A stretch of 64,000 nucleotides of DNA from an uncultured Fretibacterium sp. (GTDB lineage: Bacteria; Synergistota; Synergistia; Synergistales; Aminobacteriaceae). Positions 17,491 through 26,862 of this stretch are shown piece by piece. The stretch's first letter is position 1; each line of letters begins with the position of its first letter. The stretch covers positions 496,001-560,000 of the forward strand of contig CAMHMH010000001.1 in the NCBI GenBank assembly GCA_946186205.1, given 5' to 3'. The position numbers and the translations under genes are program-made. A model generated the notes under the pieces. It was not told the DNA's origin. It saw nothing but the letters and a program-made list of their open reading frames with translations, and made no database searches.

Positions 17491-17505
17491 GAGAGCGAGA
17501 ATTGA

Positions 17506-17538
17506 GTCCCCCTTGTGATGTTGCAGGGGGGATTTTGT
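17506..17538 (+). terminator. Terminator after the DapA-family gene
   Basis: TCCCCC and GGGGGGA arms around a 13-base loop, followed by TTTTGTT. It also lies at the 3' end of the convergent restriction-modification gene. Confidence 0.85.
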
Positions 17539-20500
17539 TATTCACCGCTCAGAATTTCACACTCAATAATTTTCATGGCTTCGCGCTCAAGGTTATACGC
17601 CTGAAATCTTTTCTCGTTCGCACAAAGCGCAAGGGAGTTTATACGGCTCTGAATCTCTTTGTCCCTCAGAAACGGAAAAGGCACGGAAGCTACATGCTCA
17701 TCATTAATTTCATCGATAACAGCACCGTATTTATACCTCCTCAATAATTCGCGCCCCCATTCTGACGCAAGAAATACATACGCATACCCGGTAATATCAT
17801 CTGACGCGGGCAATACCCGTATAATGTGTTCGCTTGCTGTCCATCCGTCCCAATGCTCCGGCACAAGCGCGGTATTTCCGATAGTCCCGCTCCGTGTGAT
17901 TAGTATCATGTTCGTGTGTATCGTTAATTCTCTGCGTATTCTGTCTTCATGCTGTGAGAAGGATAAATATTTTTTGTCGGCCGGGTCAAGCTCGCCTAAC
18001 TGTTTTCCGCCGATGAACACAGCCCCGTAACCCTCATCAACATACACGCGCTTAGACCTTCCCGGCAAAAGTATATCCCTGCTGACTCTCTCATCACCGA
18101 GCGTTAAGACTTCCCCGGCGTTTTCCTCAATATGCCTCACGATTTCCCGGAAAAGCGGCGAATGGTACGAAGCCTCAAATCTTCCTGACCTGAGAAAATC
18201 ATCGCTGCTTACCTCGAACGTGAGAATATCCCCGTAATCTGTCATGCTGTCAATCGGAGGGAGTCCAAGCTCACGGACTAAGAGCGACTCTGCCTCATCA
18301 AGCATGATGTTTGACTCGTCTCTGAGGGCGTAAGACTGCGTTATGAGTTCGTGAATCTTACGGCGGATTTCTGCGGGCGCGTCAGGTATGGGAATGTCGT
18401 TAAGGTGTTCGGGCGTTATGTGCTGAATGACTGCTCCATATGCCAATGACTGTAGAATTTTCTGACATTGCCGGCTTCTGAGATACGCATAAACATAGCC
18501 GGAGTCCTCAGCGTTATTGCAGTCGATTCTTAACGCATGAGAATTGATACATTTTCCGTCAAGAGTTTTTGAGATGTAAGCGACTCTTCCTATTGTGCCT
18601 GAACGTGATATTAATATCTGTCCTTCGCGGACTATGAACTCTTCAATGTCTGAAGCCTTACGCGAGTATAAATAGCTGTCTGTTTTCGGCTTAACGTCAA
18701 GCATTTCTGAAGAGCTATAAAACGGGTGCGCTGTCTTTGTGTGAATGACTCTTCCTTCACGCCCGCAAAGGTAAACTGATATAAGCTCCCCTAATCGTAT
18801 TGCCGGAAATTTCCCGCTCTCTATAATTCTTGCGGCGTTTATCGCTTCATCGTTGAAGATATTAGCCTCAAGCCGCAGATTTTCCCCCGCTAATATCTCA
18901 TTGAGTCCAACAGCGCAGCACTTTATACCCTCACGCCCTGTAAAAGAATTTTTTTTTTGCCACTCCCTGAAAATCTCAGCAAGAAATTCTGTCTGGTCAT
19001 CAGGGATTCTTTCGGGTTTCCCGCCGATGTCGCGCAAAACAATCTCGCTTCCGTCCTTGTCGCGTTTGTAGAGGGGATTCCCGCGCCTGTCATGCCCTAC
19101 TCTGTCAATGCAGGCCATGAAGATTTTGTACGATGCTATATGATGGTTCATTGCCTCGCTGTCTTTCTGCCTCTGCGTTTTCTTCTGAAGGATTAATATA
19201 GAAGTCTGCGTGCCGTTATGAGGCTGGAAAGTGTCAGGCGTTAAATCAATGCTTGCGATAACAGTATGGTTTACGAGAATCCATTGGCGGATGTAACCGA
19301 GACTCGGTGAACCTAGAATCGAATCGGGAAGAATGATTCCCATCCGCCCGCCTTCTTTGAGGAACTGCGTACACCTTTCGACAAAAAGAATCTCAGGGGG
19401 AACTGAGGACTGTAATTTATCAGTCATTTCCCAGCGTCCTGAAACTTTATCGCGCTTCCATGAATGAGCGAGTTCAAACTGTTCGAGAATGTAATCATCT
19501 CTTATTGGAATTTTGCTGCCGAAAGGAGGATTCGTAACAATGACATCGAATAAATTTATCGTCCTGTGATTCCTGATTGAGCTGCTTTGAATGCCGAGCG
19601 CGTTTGCGAGCTGTGATTTGAACTCGTCCGGCCACATGTGCGGAGGGAGGAGCGAATTTACCTGCAATATATTTCCGCTTCCGTCATTGTTCATGACCAT
19701 GTTCATTTTCGTAGCCTTCACTAAGTCCGGGTTAAGGTCAAAGCCGAAATACTGACCCGACATAATTTCGTTCTTGCGTCTGTTAAAGTCCGTGTTGAGA
19801 TTCGAGTCCCAGAGGTCAAAAGGAATCCCAAAAGCCTCTTCATATTCGCGGCGCAAGGTTTCCATTGTGTGAGTCATGGCCGTAACGAGGAAGCCGCCTG
19901 TACCGCATGAGCTGTCTAAAACTTTCTCATCGAGTCCGGGATTAATCATTTCAACGGTCATTCTCATTATGTTTCGCGGGGTGAAAAATTCTCCTCTGTC
20001 GCCCCTGAGATTCGCGCCTACAATTTCCTCGTATGCTTTTCCCTTGATGTCAATGTTCGTGTTAAGGAGGCTGTAACCCTGGAGTTCGCTGACGATATAA
20101 GCGAGGCTTCTGGGAGTAAGCTCTATGAGGTCTTTTGCGTCAAAGATTCTGCCGTAACGTTTCTTTACTTCGCTGAAGATATGAGCGATACGGTTTTTCA
20201 CGGCTAATTGTCCGTCAGGGTTTGAGCGTTCCTGCGATGTTGCGTAAAACTCAAGGGATTTCAGGTTGTTATGCTCGTCATAAATCTTGCAGAAAATAAT
20301 CTTGAGGAACTCAAAGAATGCCGGCTGCTTTTGGAGTCCGTCATTGGCGTAAATATGATTGTGGCATGTCCTGAACACGAACAGTAAATTATCTGATGAA
20401 GCATCGCGGAGGCTTGAACGTTTCGGCCTGTCAATGTCTTCTATGTTGCCGTTTGCTGAAGGTATATCATTGTACGGGATTATATCAGGAACGCCTGAAG

Positions 20501-20891
20501 GGAGCTTGACTTTTCGGAATACTGCCCTGTAAATGCTGTTAGTCCACATTCCCCACTCGCAGTTAGGGCAGAGGTTCATATAAGATTTTAGCTGTTCGAT
20601 TCCTTCTTTTGAATTTTCGGGAGGGATTGAGTCTTTCTTGCATTCGATTATGATTTTGATTGTGTCTTGGGTATGTTCTTGTATGCTGGAATCCCAGATT
20701 ACTATATCGGCGCGGATTCTAGTCGTCCCGTTTCTGAGTGAATATTCTATTTGTATCTGAGCGGCTTTGTATTTCAGCTCATGAATCAAACGGCGTTCAA
20801 TAGTCTGCCGCACATATTCTTCCGGGGTGTCATTTCTAGGCTTACCGTCAATGTAATCTGCTATTTTCCCTTCAGGTATCACAATATCCAT
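17538..20891 (-). CDS. Single-chain restriction-modification-specificity enzyme (type IIG / fused type I-like)
   Basis: An 1117-residue fusion. Residues 1-130 resemble the HsdR N-terminal nuclease: Asp62 in RADIVIW and Glu83-x-Lys85 in IECKK form a PD-(D/E)xK centre. Residues about 230-620 are an N6-adenine methylase: motif I DSSCGTGGF (326-334) and motif IV NPPF (454-457). Residues about 690-870 and 900-1110 are two HsdS-like target-recognition domains; both contain the ISRSGTIG/ITRSGTIG type loop and a conserved AYGAVIQHI or KYGAVIDEI segment. Nuclease, methylase and both half-site readers are thus on one chain, so a bipartite target is expected. No helicase motor is present. SD GGAGG is rather distant (16 bases). 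It is a stand-alone gene. Confidence 0.87.
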   Translation of the reverse strand: MDIVIPEGKIADYIDGKPRNDTPEEYVRQTIERRLIHELKYKAAQIQIEYSLRNGTTRIRADIVIWDSSIQEHTQDTIKIIIECKKDSIPPENSKEGIEQLKSYMNLCPNCEWGMWTNSIYRAVFRKVKLPSGVPDIIPYNDIPSANGNIEDIDRPKRSSLRDASSDNLLFVFRTCHNHIYANDGLQKQPAFFEFLKIIFCKIYDEHNNLKSLEFYATSQERSNPDGQLAVKNRIAHIFSEVKKRYGRIFDAKDLIELTPRSLAYIVSELQGYSLLNTNIDIKGKAYEEIVGANLRGDRGEFFTPRNIMRMTVEMINPGLDEKVLDSSCGTGGFLVTAMTHTMETLRREYEEAFGIPFDLWDSNLNTDFNRRKNEIMSGQYFGFDLNPDLVKATKMNMVMNNDGSGNILQVNSLLPPHMWPDEFKSQLANALGIQSSSIRNHRTINLFDVIVTNPPFGSKIPIRDDYILEQFELAHSWKRDKVSGRWEMTDKLQSSVPPEILFVERCTQFLKEGGRMGIILPDSILGSPSLGYIRQWILVNHTVIASIDLTPDTFQPHNGTQTSILILQKKTQRQKDSEAMNHHIASYKIFMACIDRVGHDRRGNPLYKRDKDGSEIVLRDIGGKPERIPDDQTEFLAEIFREWQKKNSFTGREGIKCCAVGLNEILAGENLRLEANIFNDEAINAARIIESGKFPAIRLGELISVYLCGREGRVIHTKTAHPFYSSSEMLDVKPKTDSYLYSRKASDIEEFIVREGQILISRSGTIGRVAYISKTLDGKCINSHALRIDCNNAEDSGYVYAYLRSRQCQKILQSLAYGAVIQHITPEHLNDIPIPDAPAEIRRKIHELITQSYALRDESNIMLDEAESLLVRELGLPPIDSMTDYGDILTFEVSSDDFLRSGRFEASYHSPLFREIVRHIEENAGEVLTLGDERVSRDILLPGRSKRVYVDEGYGAVFIGGKQLGELDPADKKYLSFSQHEDRIRRELTIHTNMILITRSGTIGNTALVPEHWDGWTASEHIIRVLPASDDITGYAYVFLASEWGRELLRRYKYGAVIDEINDEHVASVPFPFLRDKEIQSRINSLALCANEKRFQAYNLEREAMKIIECEILSGE

Positions 20892-20920
20892 AAGCCTGTA
20901 AAATTTTCCTCCCGTGAAAT

Positions 20921-20954
20921 AAAAAAACTCCGCAGCGTGATTTAACTACGGAGA
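20921..20954 (-). terminator. Terminator of the liv operon
   Basis: On the minus strand CTCCG and CGGAG arms enclose a 16-base loop and are followed by seven T. It lies 35 bases after the livF stop. Confidence 0.8.
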
Positions 20955-20988
20955 ATTTTACACTACAGCTTCAATTTTTGCACAAAGA

Positions 20989-21699
20989 CTAACCGCCGAG
21001 ATAAGCCTTTCTGACTTCCTCCGATGCTAGAAGCTCCTGCCCTGTTCCAGTCGTAACGATTCTCCCGGTCTCCATGACATAGCCCCGGCTCGCAATGCTC
21101 AATGCCATCTGCGCGTTCTGCTCAACAAGTAATATCGTCGCACCCGTCCTGTGAAGATCCGCGATGATCTCGAAAATCTGCTCGACCAATATCGGAGCGA
21201 GTCCCATTGACGGCTCATCAAGCATAAGCAGCTTAGGACGGCTCATCAATGCCCGGCCCATCGCTAACATTTGCTGTTCTCCGCCTGAGAGAGTCCCGGC
21301 TGTCTGAGTCATTCTCTCTTTGAGTCGCGGGAATAACGTATAAACTTTCTCAAGGTCTGCTGAAATGTCATCATTCTGCGTGAATGCTCCCATCTCTAAA
21401 TTCTCCTGCACTGTCATTTGAGCAAAGACTCTCCGTCCTTCAGGAACTTGCGCGAGTCCCCTCTCAACGATTTTGTGAGGCGCAACCCTCGCTAACGACT
21501 CGCCCAAGAATGACACGCTCCCGGTTGCAGGGTGAAGCAAACCCGAAATAGTGTTGAGAGTTGTTGACTTACCCGCGCCATTCGCGCCGATCAACGTTAC
21601 TATTTCGCCCTCGTAAACCTCGAATGAGATTCCTTTGATTGCGTGAATGCTCCCGTAATAGACGTTAATATTCTCTACCTTCAATACTGGGTCTGACAT
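20989..21699 (-). CDS. livF: Branched-chain amino-acid ABC transporter ATPase LivF
   Basis: 236-residue ATPase of a high-affinity leucine/isoleucine/valine importer. Walker A GANGAGKST (about 37), signature LSGGEQQ (about 137) and Walker B LLMLDEPSMGLAP are intact. The length matches LivF. AAGGAGG lies before the ATG. Last gene of livKHMGF, two bases after livG. Confidence 0.95.
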   Translation of the reverse strand: MSDPVLKVENINVYYGSIHAIKGISFEVYEGEIVTLIGANGAGKSTTLNTISGLLHPATGSVSFLGESLARVAPHKIVERGLAQVPEGRRVFAQMTVQENLEMGAFTQNDDISADLEKVYTLFPRLKERMTQTAGTLSGGEQQMLAMGRALMSRPKLLMLDEPSMGLAPILVEQIFEIIADLHRTGATILLVEQNAQMALSIASRGYVMETGRIVTTGTGQELLASEEVRKAYLGG

Positions 21700-21701
21700 T
21701 G

Positions 21702-22541
21702 TTACGCCTCCTTCTTGCGCCCTAAATACGCCTCAATAACAGCGGGGTTGCTCTGAATCTCATCGGGAGTCCCTTTTGCTATTACATGGCCGAAATTGAG
21801 AACGCAAATTCCCTCGCAGATGTTCATCACCAGACTCATATCATGCTCAATCAACACGATTGCGATCTGGAACATCTCATGAACCTTCCTGATATTGTCC
21901 ATCAAGTCGGCAGTCTCTGAAGGATTCATACCGGCGGCAGGCTCATCAAGCAATAACAGTGAAGGATTCGTAGCCAATGCCCTCACGATTTCGAGTCGTC
22001 TTTGCGCCCCGTAGGGAAGTGAACCGGCAGGAGCGTCGGCCATGTGCTGCATGTCGAAAATAGACAACAGCTTCAACGCTCTTCTGTGCGCGGCAACTTC
22101 CTCGCGCCTGTAGTCAGGGAGTCTCAATATTGCGCTCAACATGTTATAGTGCATCTCATTGTTCATGGCCGTTTTAACGTTGTCGATTACGCTCAAATTC
22201 TTGAAGAGTCGTATATTCTGAAACGTCCGGGCGATTCCGGCTTTGTTGACCTGGCGTGTGTCCATTCCGTGAGTGTCCTGGCCGTTGAGCAGAATTGTTC
22301 CTGTCGTGGGCTGATATACTTTCGTCAAAAGGTTGAACACTGTAGTTTTTCCCGCGCCATTAGGGCCGATCAATCCGACAATTTCCGTGCGTCCTACAGT
22401 AAGGTTGAAATCCTCAACAGCCTTAATGCCTCCGAGAGTGATACCGAGCTTCACGCATTCGAGAACGGGCGAGCGTCCTGCGTCCCTCTCAGGAAGAATT
22501 GTTGTTGATGGGACTGGTACATATTTCGTTTTTGCCTTCAT
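21702..22541 (-). CDS. livG: Branched-chain amino-acid ABC transporter ATPase LivG
   Basis: 279-residue ATPase partner of LivF. Walker A GPNGAGKTT, signature LPYGAQRRLEI (the Q-rich variant usual for LivG) and Walker B LLLLDEPAAGMNP are visible, as is the LivG-type switch IVLIEHDM. An extra 25 residues precede the usual start, but AAGGAGG is placed for the ATG at 22541, so the extension is probably real. Confidence 0.95.
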   Translation of the reverse strand: MKAKTKYVPVPSTTILPERDAGRSPVLECVKLGITLGGIKAVEDFNLTVGRTEIVGLIGPNGAGKTTVFNLLTKVYQPTTGTILLNGQDTHGMDTRQVNKAGIARTFQNIRLFKNLSVIDNVKTAMNNEMHYNMLSAILRLPDYRREEVAAHRRALKLLSIFDMQHMADAPAGSLPYGAQRRLEIVRALATNPSLLLLDEPAAGMNPSETADLMDNIRKVHEMFQIAIVLIEHDMSLVMNICEGICVLNFGHVIAKGTPDEIQSNPAVIEAYLGRKKEA

Positions 22542-22544
22542 GGT

Positions 22545-23603
22545 TTAATCTTCCTCCTTGCGCCTGAAAGGGTTTAATCTCGACAGAAATTCTTTTATCT
22601 CAGCGTTATTAGTGGCAAGCATCATCACAATTAAGACGATGGCATAAAGAAGCATTCTGTATTCTGAGAAGCTCCGCAACTTTTCCGGCAATATAGTTAA
22701 GACAGCCGCCGCGATAATTCCGCCTAACATATTCCCTTGTCCGCCTAACACTACAAAGACAAGTATCAATATCGAGGTGTTGAAGTCAAACTTATTCGCG
22801 ACAATCGTAGAATAGTTCATCGCGAACAATGCCCCCGCCGCGCCAGCAAGAGCCGCCGACATCACGAAAGCCATCATCTTGTACTTCGTTATGTCGAGGC
22901 CGATACTTTCAGCCGCGATTCTGTCATCACGTATTGCCATGAACGCACGCCCGGAACGCGAGTTCACGAGGTTGAAGACGATCATCAGCGCGATTATGAG
23001 GAGGATTGCTCCTGCCGGGAATGTCGCGATTTTCTGAATGCCGCTTATACCCATAGGCCCCCGGATTATGAGCTTGCCTCCGGGTAATAGCCTCGTTGTG
23101 TCTGACAACATGCTCATCTGAATCCCCTGCGAGTCGATCCCCATGTAAAAATTGTTGAGAATGCTCTTGATGATTTCACCGAATGCAAGCGTAACAATAG
23201 CAAGGTAATCACCCTTCAGCCGCAAAACAGGAATCCCGATGACGAACCCCGCGAACGCCGCGAAAATTGCCGCGACAATCATAGCTATTGCGAGCCGTAC
23301 CGGGGCGAACGGTATAACGCCCTGAAGAAGTATTGCTGTTGCGACTCCTGAGAACGCTCCGACGGACATAAATCCCGCGTGGCCTAACGACAATTCGCCG
23401 AGGATTCCGACAACGAGATTCAGCGACACGGCCATGACCATATACGCGCAAATAGGCACTAACATTCCGCGCATTGACGAGCTTAAAAATTTTGTGCTGC
23501 TCATAACCTGACACACTATATACGCGATTATGACAACAGCATACGTTAAGTAAATCTTTCTTGCTTCGGCGCGCTTTAAGTTTATGAGTCTCCGCATTGT
23601 CAT
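22545..23603 (-). CDS. livM: Branched-chain amino-acid ABC transporter permease LivM
   Basis: 352-residue inner-membrane permease with eight or more hydrophobic helices. Family segments include NLVVGILGELSLGHAGFMSVGAF and, near residue 130, LRLKGDYLAIVTLAFGEI. Gap of three bases to livG. The charged tail NPFRRKEED is cytoplasmic by expectation. Confidence 0.94.
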   Translation of the reverse strand: MTMRRLINLKRAEARKIYLTYAVVIIAYIVCQVMSSTKFLSSSMRGMLVPICAYMVMAVSLNLVVGILGELSLGHAGFMSVGAFSGVATAILLQGVIPFAPVRLAIAMIVAAIFAAFAGFVIGIPVLRLKGDYLAIVTLAFGEIIKSILNNFYMGIDSQGIQMSMLSDTTRLLPGGKLIIRGPMGISGIQKIATFPAGAILLIIALMIVFNLVNSRSGRAFMAIRDDRIAAESIGLDITKYKMMAFVMSAALAGAAGALFAMNYSTIVANKFDFNTSILILVFVVLGGQGNMLGGIIAAAVLTILPEKLRSFSEYRMLLYAIVLIVMMLATNNAEIKEFLSRLNPFRRKEED

Positions 23604-23607
23604 TAAT

Positions 23608-24489
23608 TTACACCTTCTCCTGCGTCATTTTTCCGAGCAAGCCGGCGGGTTTCACGAGCAATACGACAATCAGCACTCCGAACACTACCGCGTCTGATAA
23701 CTGACTCGAAATATAAGCCTTCGCGAAAATCTCAATCACTCCGAGCATAAGCCCTCCCAAAAATGCGCCGGGTATTGATCCTATTCCCCCGAACACTGCC
23801 GCCGTGAATGCCTTGATTCCCGGAAGAGACCCCGTTGTCGGCATCAGCGTGGGATAAGCCGAGCACAACAACGCCCCTGCAACCGCCGCGAGTCCCGAAC
23901 CTATTGCGAACGTCATCGAGATTGTAGCGTTTACATTTATTCCCATGAGCTGGGCCGCTCCTTTGTCCTCTGAACATGCCCGCATTGCTTTTCCCATTTT
24001 CGTTTTGCTGATGAAGAGAGTCAGAACGGCCATGATTACGAGACATGCAATAATTGTTAGTGCTGTGATGTGTGAGATGGATAATTCGCCGTCAAAGAGC
24101 TTGAATGACCCGCGCCCTACAATTGACGGAAACACTTTAGGATTTGACGACCATAATAACAATGCTGTGTTCTGCAAAAAGTAACTCATTCCGATTGCCG
24201 TAATCAATACTGCTAGGGAAGGTGCCTGCCTCAATGGCTTATAGGCTAGACGCTCTACAATCATTCCGAGAAGAGTGCAGACTATCATAGCAATAACGAC
24301 TCCGATAAAGGGATTCAACTCGTAACGCGCAACAGCATAGAAGCATACATACGCGCCGACCATAATCACATCACCGTGAGCAAAATTTAGCATTTTCGCT
24401 ATTCCGTAGACCATCGTATAGCCAAGCGCAATGATCGCGTAAATACTGCCGAGGCTTATACCGCTTATGAAAAAATTTAGGAATGTCAT
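23608..24489 (-). CDS. livH: Branched-chain amino-acid ABC transporter permease LivH
   Basis: 293-residue permease; the start GISLGSIYAIIALGYTMVYG and the MLNFAHGDVIMVGAY segment are typical of LivH. It follows an apparent attenuator downstream of livK and precedes livM by four bases. AAGGAGA is correctly placed before ATG 24489. Confidence 0.95.
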   Translation of the reverse strand: MTFLNFFISGISLGSIYAIIALGYTMVYGIAKMLNFAHGDVIMVGAYVCFYAVARYELNPFIGVVIAMIVCTLLGMIVERLAYKPLRQAPSLAVLITAIGMSYFLQNTALLLWSSNPKVFPSIVGRGSFKLFDGELSISHITALTIIACLVIMAVLTLFISKTKMGKAMRACSEDKGAAQLMGINVNATISMTFAIGSGLAAVAGALLCSAYPTLMPTTGSLPGIKAFTAAVFGGIGSIPGAFLGGLMLGVIEIFAKAYISSQLSDAVVFGVLIVVLLVKPAGLLGKMTQEKV

Positions 24490-24506
24490 ATATATCTCCT
24501 TATACG

Positions 24507-24553
24507 AAAAGAGCAGCCGGAAATTTTTACTTGTGGCCGATATTCCCGACTGC
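24507..24553 (-). terminator. Attenuator-like hairpin between livK and livH
   Basis: On the minus strand GCAGTCGG pairs with CCGGCTGC (eight pairs including one G-U) over a 25-base loop, followed by TCTTTTCG. Partial termination here would leave more binding protein than transporter. Confidence 0.5.
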
Positions 24554-24602
24554 CCGCAAAATTTTCAAGTGTTAATCTGTGTGATTGGGATTGTGAGTCT
24601 GA

Positions 24603-25724
24603 TTAGTCAAGTCCGACATACGCGCCGTTCTTTATGACCATGCCTTTGGGGTCTTTCGTTACTTCGCCGTTCTTAGCCCATCTGACATTTTCGCCCGTAA
24701 CGCCGTTGAATGTCATTGTCGTGAACTGCTCAATCATTTTCCCGCAAAGATCTTCCGCGCTCATATCGGGAGTCGCACCGGACTGTGCAAGCGCCTGGCA
24801 GTAAGCATATACGCAGTCATAGCCATCCGCCGCGAACTGATTCGGAATCTCGCCGAATTTCTCCTGATACTTCTTGACGAATTTTTGCGTCCTCTCGTCT
24901 TTTGCGTCAGCGTTAAACGGAGTAAGGAGCATAACGCCTTCTGCCAATGACTTGTCGAAGCCTTCCATTGTCAATATGCCGTCCATACCGTCAATGCCGA
25001 ACCATTTCGGAGCATATCCCATCGCCTGAGCCTGTGCGAGAATCAAACTTGCGGGCTGATAATACATCGGAAGGAATACGAGTTCCGCGCCTTTGTTCTT
25101 TGCGTCCGTGAGCTGAACGGAGAAATCTGTGTCGTTACCGTCCGCGAATGCTGTCTCGCTTACGATTTCGAGTCCATGCTTGCCGGCGTTCTCGACAAAC
25201 GTATCACGGACTCCCTTTGAGTAGACATCATCATTCTTCCAGATAACCGCGACTTTCTTTGCTAACTTCTTTTCGCCGATGTACTGCGCTGACGCTGTGC
25301 CCTGGTTGGGGTCAACGAAGCACATCTGAAACACGTTGTCTTTTCCTTCTGTTACTGCTGCTGATGACGCTGACGGAGTGAGGGCGAAAATTCTGTCCGC
25401 GAAATTCTCGGCTGCTGTTGCTTCAGCGGGCTTTGACGTTACGGAGCCTAAAGAGATCTGCATTCCCCAGTCTTTGAGGGCGTTATATGCGTTGACGGCC
25501 TTCTCTGCGTCGTGGGTGTCGTCCTCATAACGGAGGTCAAATTTTACGTCAATGTTCATTGCGTTGATCTCTTCCGCCGCTATCTGTGCGCCTCTCATGG
25601 CTGCCGTGCCGTAAATCGCCGCGCCTCCCGTAAGAGGGCCAGTGCCGCCGATCTTGAACGCCGCGCCAAATGCACAAGCTGACATTGCGAGAACGAGCAG
25701 AGCAGATACAAATATTTTCTTCAT
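24603..25724 (-). CDS. livK: Branched-chain amino-acid ABC transporter substrate-binding protein
   Basis: 373-residue periplasmic binding protein of Leu/Ile/Val-type importers. The preferred start, ATG 25724, gives a signal peptide (KKIFVSALLVLAMSACAFGA) and has AAGGAG 11 bases upstream; a longer frame from 25784 places 20 unrelated residues before the signal. The mature part begins FKIGGTGPLTGGAAIYG, standard for the family, and has the RYEDDTHDAEKAVNAY and DVYSKGVRDTF segments. Ligand preference among amino acids cannot be told. Confidence 0.93.
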   Translation of the reverse strand: MKKIFVSALLVLAMSACAFGAAFKIGGTGPLTGGAAIYGTAAMRGAQIAAEEINAMNIDVKFDLRYEDDTHDAEKAVNAYNALKDWGMQISLGSVTSKPAEATAAENFADRIFALTPSASSAAVTEGKDNVFQMCFVDPNQGTASAQYIGEKKLAKKVAVIWKNDDVYSKGVRDTFVENAGKHGLEIVSETAFADGNDTDFSVQLTDAKNKGAELVFLPMYYQPASLILAQAQAMGYAPKWFGIDGMDGILTMEGFDKSLAEGVMLLTPFNADAKDERTQKFVKKYQEKFGEIPNQFAADGYDCVYAYCQALAQSGATPDMSAEDLCGKMIEQFTTMTFNGVTGENVRWAKNGEVTKDPKGMVIKNGAYVGLD

Positions 25725-25816
25725 CGCGTGAATCTCTCCTTGCTGTGAATTTATGCTTAACCTGAGAATTTCTTTCACGGCCATGTGAGACTCTCAGGGT
25801 TAAAGCCTCTGAATAC

Positions 25817-25845
25817 AAAAAAAACGGCCTGTTGAGTTCAGCCGC
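25817..25845 (-). terminator. Terminator after the tRNA-Ser/tRNA-Arg pair
   Basis: On the minus strand CGGCTG and CAGGCCG arms enclose a seven-base loop, followed by eight T. Confidence 0.85.
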
Positions 25846-25863
25846 TTTCATCATTCGCAATAT

Positions 25864-25940
25864 TGGCGCGCCAGGCAGGATTCGAACCCACGACCTAAGG
25901 CTCCGTAGGCCTTCGCTCTATCCAGCTGAGCTACTGGCGC
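25864..25940 (-). tRNA. tRNA-Arg(ACG)
   Basis: The cloverleaf folds with acceptor GCGCCAG/CTGGCGC, D arm GCTC..GAGC, anticodon stem AAGGC/GCCTT with loop CTACGGA (anticodon ACG) and T arm containing GGTTCGAAT. Discriminator G and CCA are encoded. Confidence 0.95.
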
Positions 25941-25942
25941 AA

Positions 25943-26037
25943 TGGCGGTGGGTGTGAGATTCGAACTCACGATAGAAGTTTTAGCTCCTATACTCACTTA
26001 GCAGGCGAGCGCCTTCGACCTACTCGGCCAACCCACC
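25943..26037 (-). tRNA. tRNA-Ser(GCT)
   Basis: Acceptor GGTGGGT/ACCCACC, anticodon loop CTGCTAA (anticodon GCT) and a long variable arm typical of class II tRNA-Ser. T arm contains AGTTCGAAT; CCA is encoded. It is two bases upstream of tRNA-Arg and co-transcribed with it. Confidence 0.95.
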
Positions 26038-26059
26038 ATTTACGCAAAACAGCGAATAT

Positions 26060-26086
26060 ATTATAACGGGGATAAATTATTGTCAA
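26060..26086 (-). promoter_or_regulatory. Promoter of the tRNA-Ser/tRNA-Arg unit
   Basis: On the minus strand a consensus TTGACA (26086-26081) is followed by TATAATAT (from 26065), 15-17 bases apart. It overlaps the TTG at 26080 that would otherwise open a longer methyltransferase frame. Confidence 0.75.
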
Positions 26087-26106
26087 ATGCAAATCTTCTC
26101 ACAGTG

Positions 26107-26112
26107 TATAAT
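26107..26112 (+). promoter_or_regulatory. -10 box of the methyltransferase gene
   Basis: CAGTGTATAAT, divergent from the tRNA promoter. Transcription from here would start near 26119, supporting a coding start downstream. Confidence 0.55.
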
Positions 26113-26151
26113 TTTGACGGACGAAACTTTTTCGGAAGGAATGAGAAAATT

Positions 26152-26775
26152 TTGGGACTGCTCGGAAAATTCTTCAGCAACGCAGGAAAGCCCGCCGGGT
26201 TTATGGGACGCATTATGATTTGTGGGATGAATATCTTTCACGCAAGAGTCGCGCATTGGGGATTGTCCCGCGTGAACATCAATGAGCCTTCAGAGATCGC
26301 CGAGCTTGGCTGCGGGGGCGGGAAAAATATCCGGGACTTGCTGAACAAATACCCCTCTTCACATGTTACGGGACTCGATTACTCGCCGCTGTCTTTGCAG
26401 AAAGCACGGGAGCATAACGCCGACATGATTGCCGCCGGACGCTGTGAGATTGTCGCGGGTGATGTGTCTGCGCTGCCGTTTGATGATGAGAGATTCGATC
26501 TTGCTACAGCGTTTGAGACTATATATTTCTGGCCGGGACTCGTGAAATGTTTTGAGGAAGTAAGGCGCGTGCTTAAACCGGGAGGGCATTTCGTTATCGT
26601 GAGCGAGTCAGACGGCAAGGACAAGCCGAGTCAGTGGTTCAGCAGTATAATTGATGCTATGAATCTTTACACGCCGGAAGATATAGAGAGCGCGTTAAAG
26701 TCTGCTGGGTTCAACAACATTCACACGGAACATCACGAGTCGCATTCATGGATAGCAATCACTGCCGAAAAATAA
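26152..26775 (+). CDS. Class I SAM-dependent methyltransferase
   Basis: 207 residues with the Rossmann-type SAM-binding site ELGCGGGKNIRDLL, the acidic end of strand 2 in VTGLDYSPLSL, and GDVSALPFDDERFD, as in Methyltransf_11/25 proteins. The substrate is unknown. The start chosen is TTG 26152 with GGAAGGA 11 bases upstream; the frame stays open back to TTG 26080, but that part overlaps the gene's own -10 and the divergent tRNA promoter. The start also matches the family, whose members begin just before a segment like FFSNAGKPAGFMG. No partner gene is adjacent. Confidence 0.82.
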   Translation: MGLLGKFFSNAGKPAGFMGRIMICGMNIFHARVAHWGLSRVNINEPSEIAELGCGGGKNIRDLLNKYPSSHVTGLDYSPLSLQKAREHNADMIAAGRCEIVAGDVSALPFDDERFDLATAFETIYFWPGLVKCFEEVRRVLKPGGHFVIVSESDGKDKPSQWFSSIIDAMNLYTPEDIESALKSAGFNNIHTEHHESHSWIAITAEK

Positions 26776-26820
26776 AAAGTGCGAAAATGAATCACTGTTT
26801 CAATGAAAAATTTTTGTGTG

Positions 26821-26829
26821 TGATATAAT
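26821..26829 (+). promoter_or_regulatory. Extended -10 promoter of the heptamer-repeat leader
   Basis: TGATATAAT (TGn plus TATAAT), 34 bases before the GTG at 26863. AAAGGTG at 26847-26853 is the matching ribosome site. Confidence 0.65.
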
Positions 26830-26862
26830 TCGTGAAAATTCCAATGAAAGGTGTAGACAAAA

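Noticed and set aside
26080-26151. N-terminal extension of the methyltransferase from TTG 26080
   Set aside because: It overlaps the divergent tRNA promoter and the gene's own -10 box, and lacks an SD; TTG 26152 with GGAAGGA fits better.
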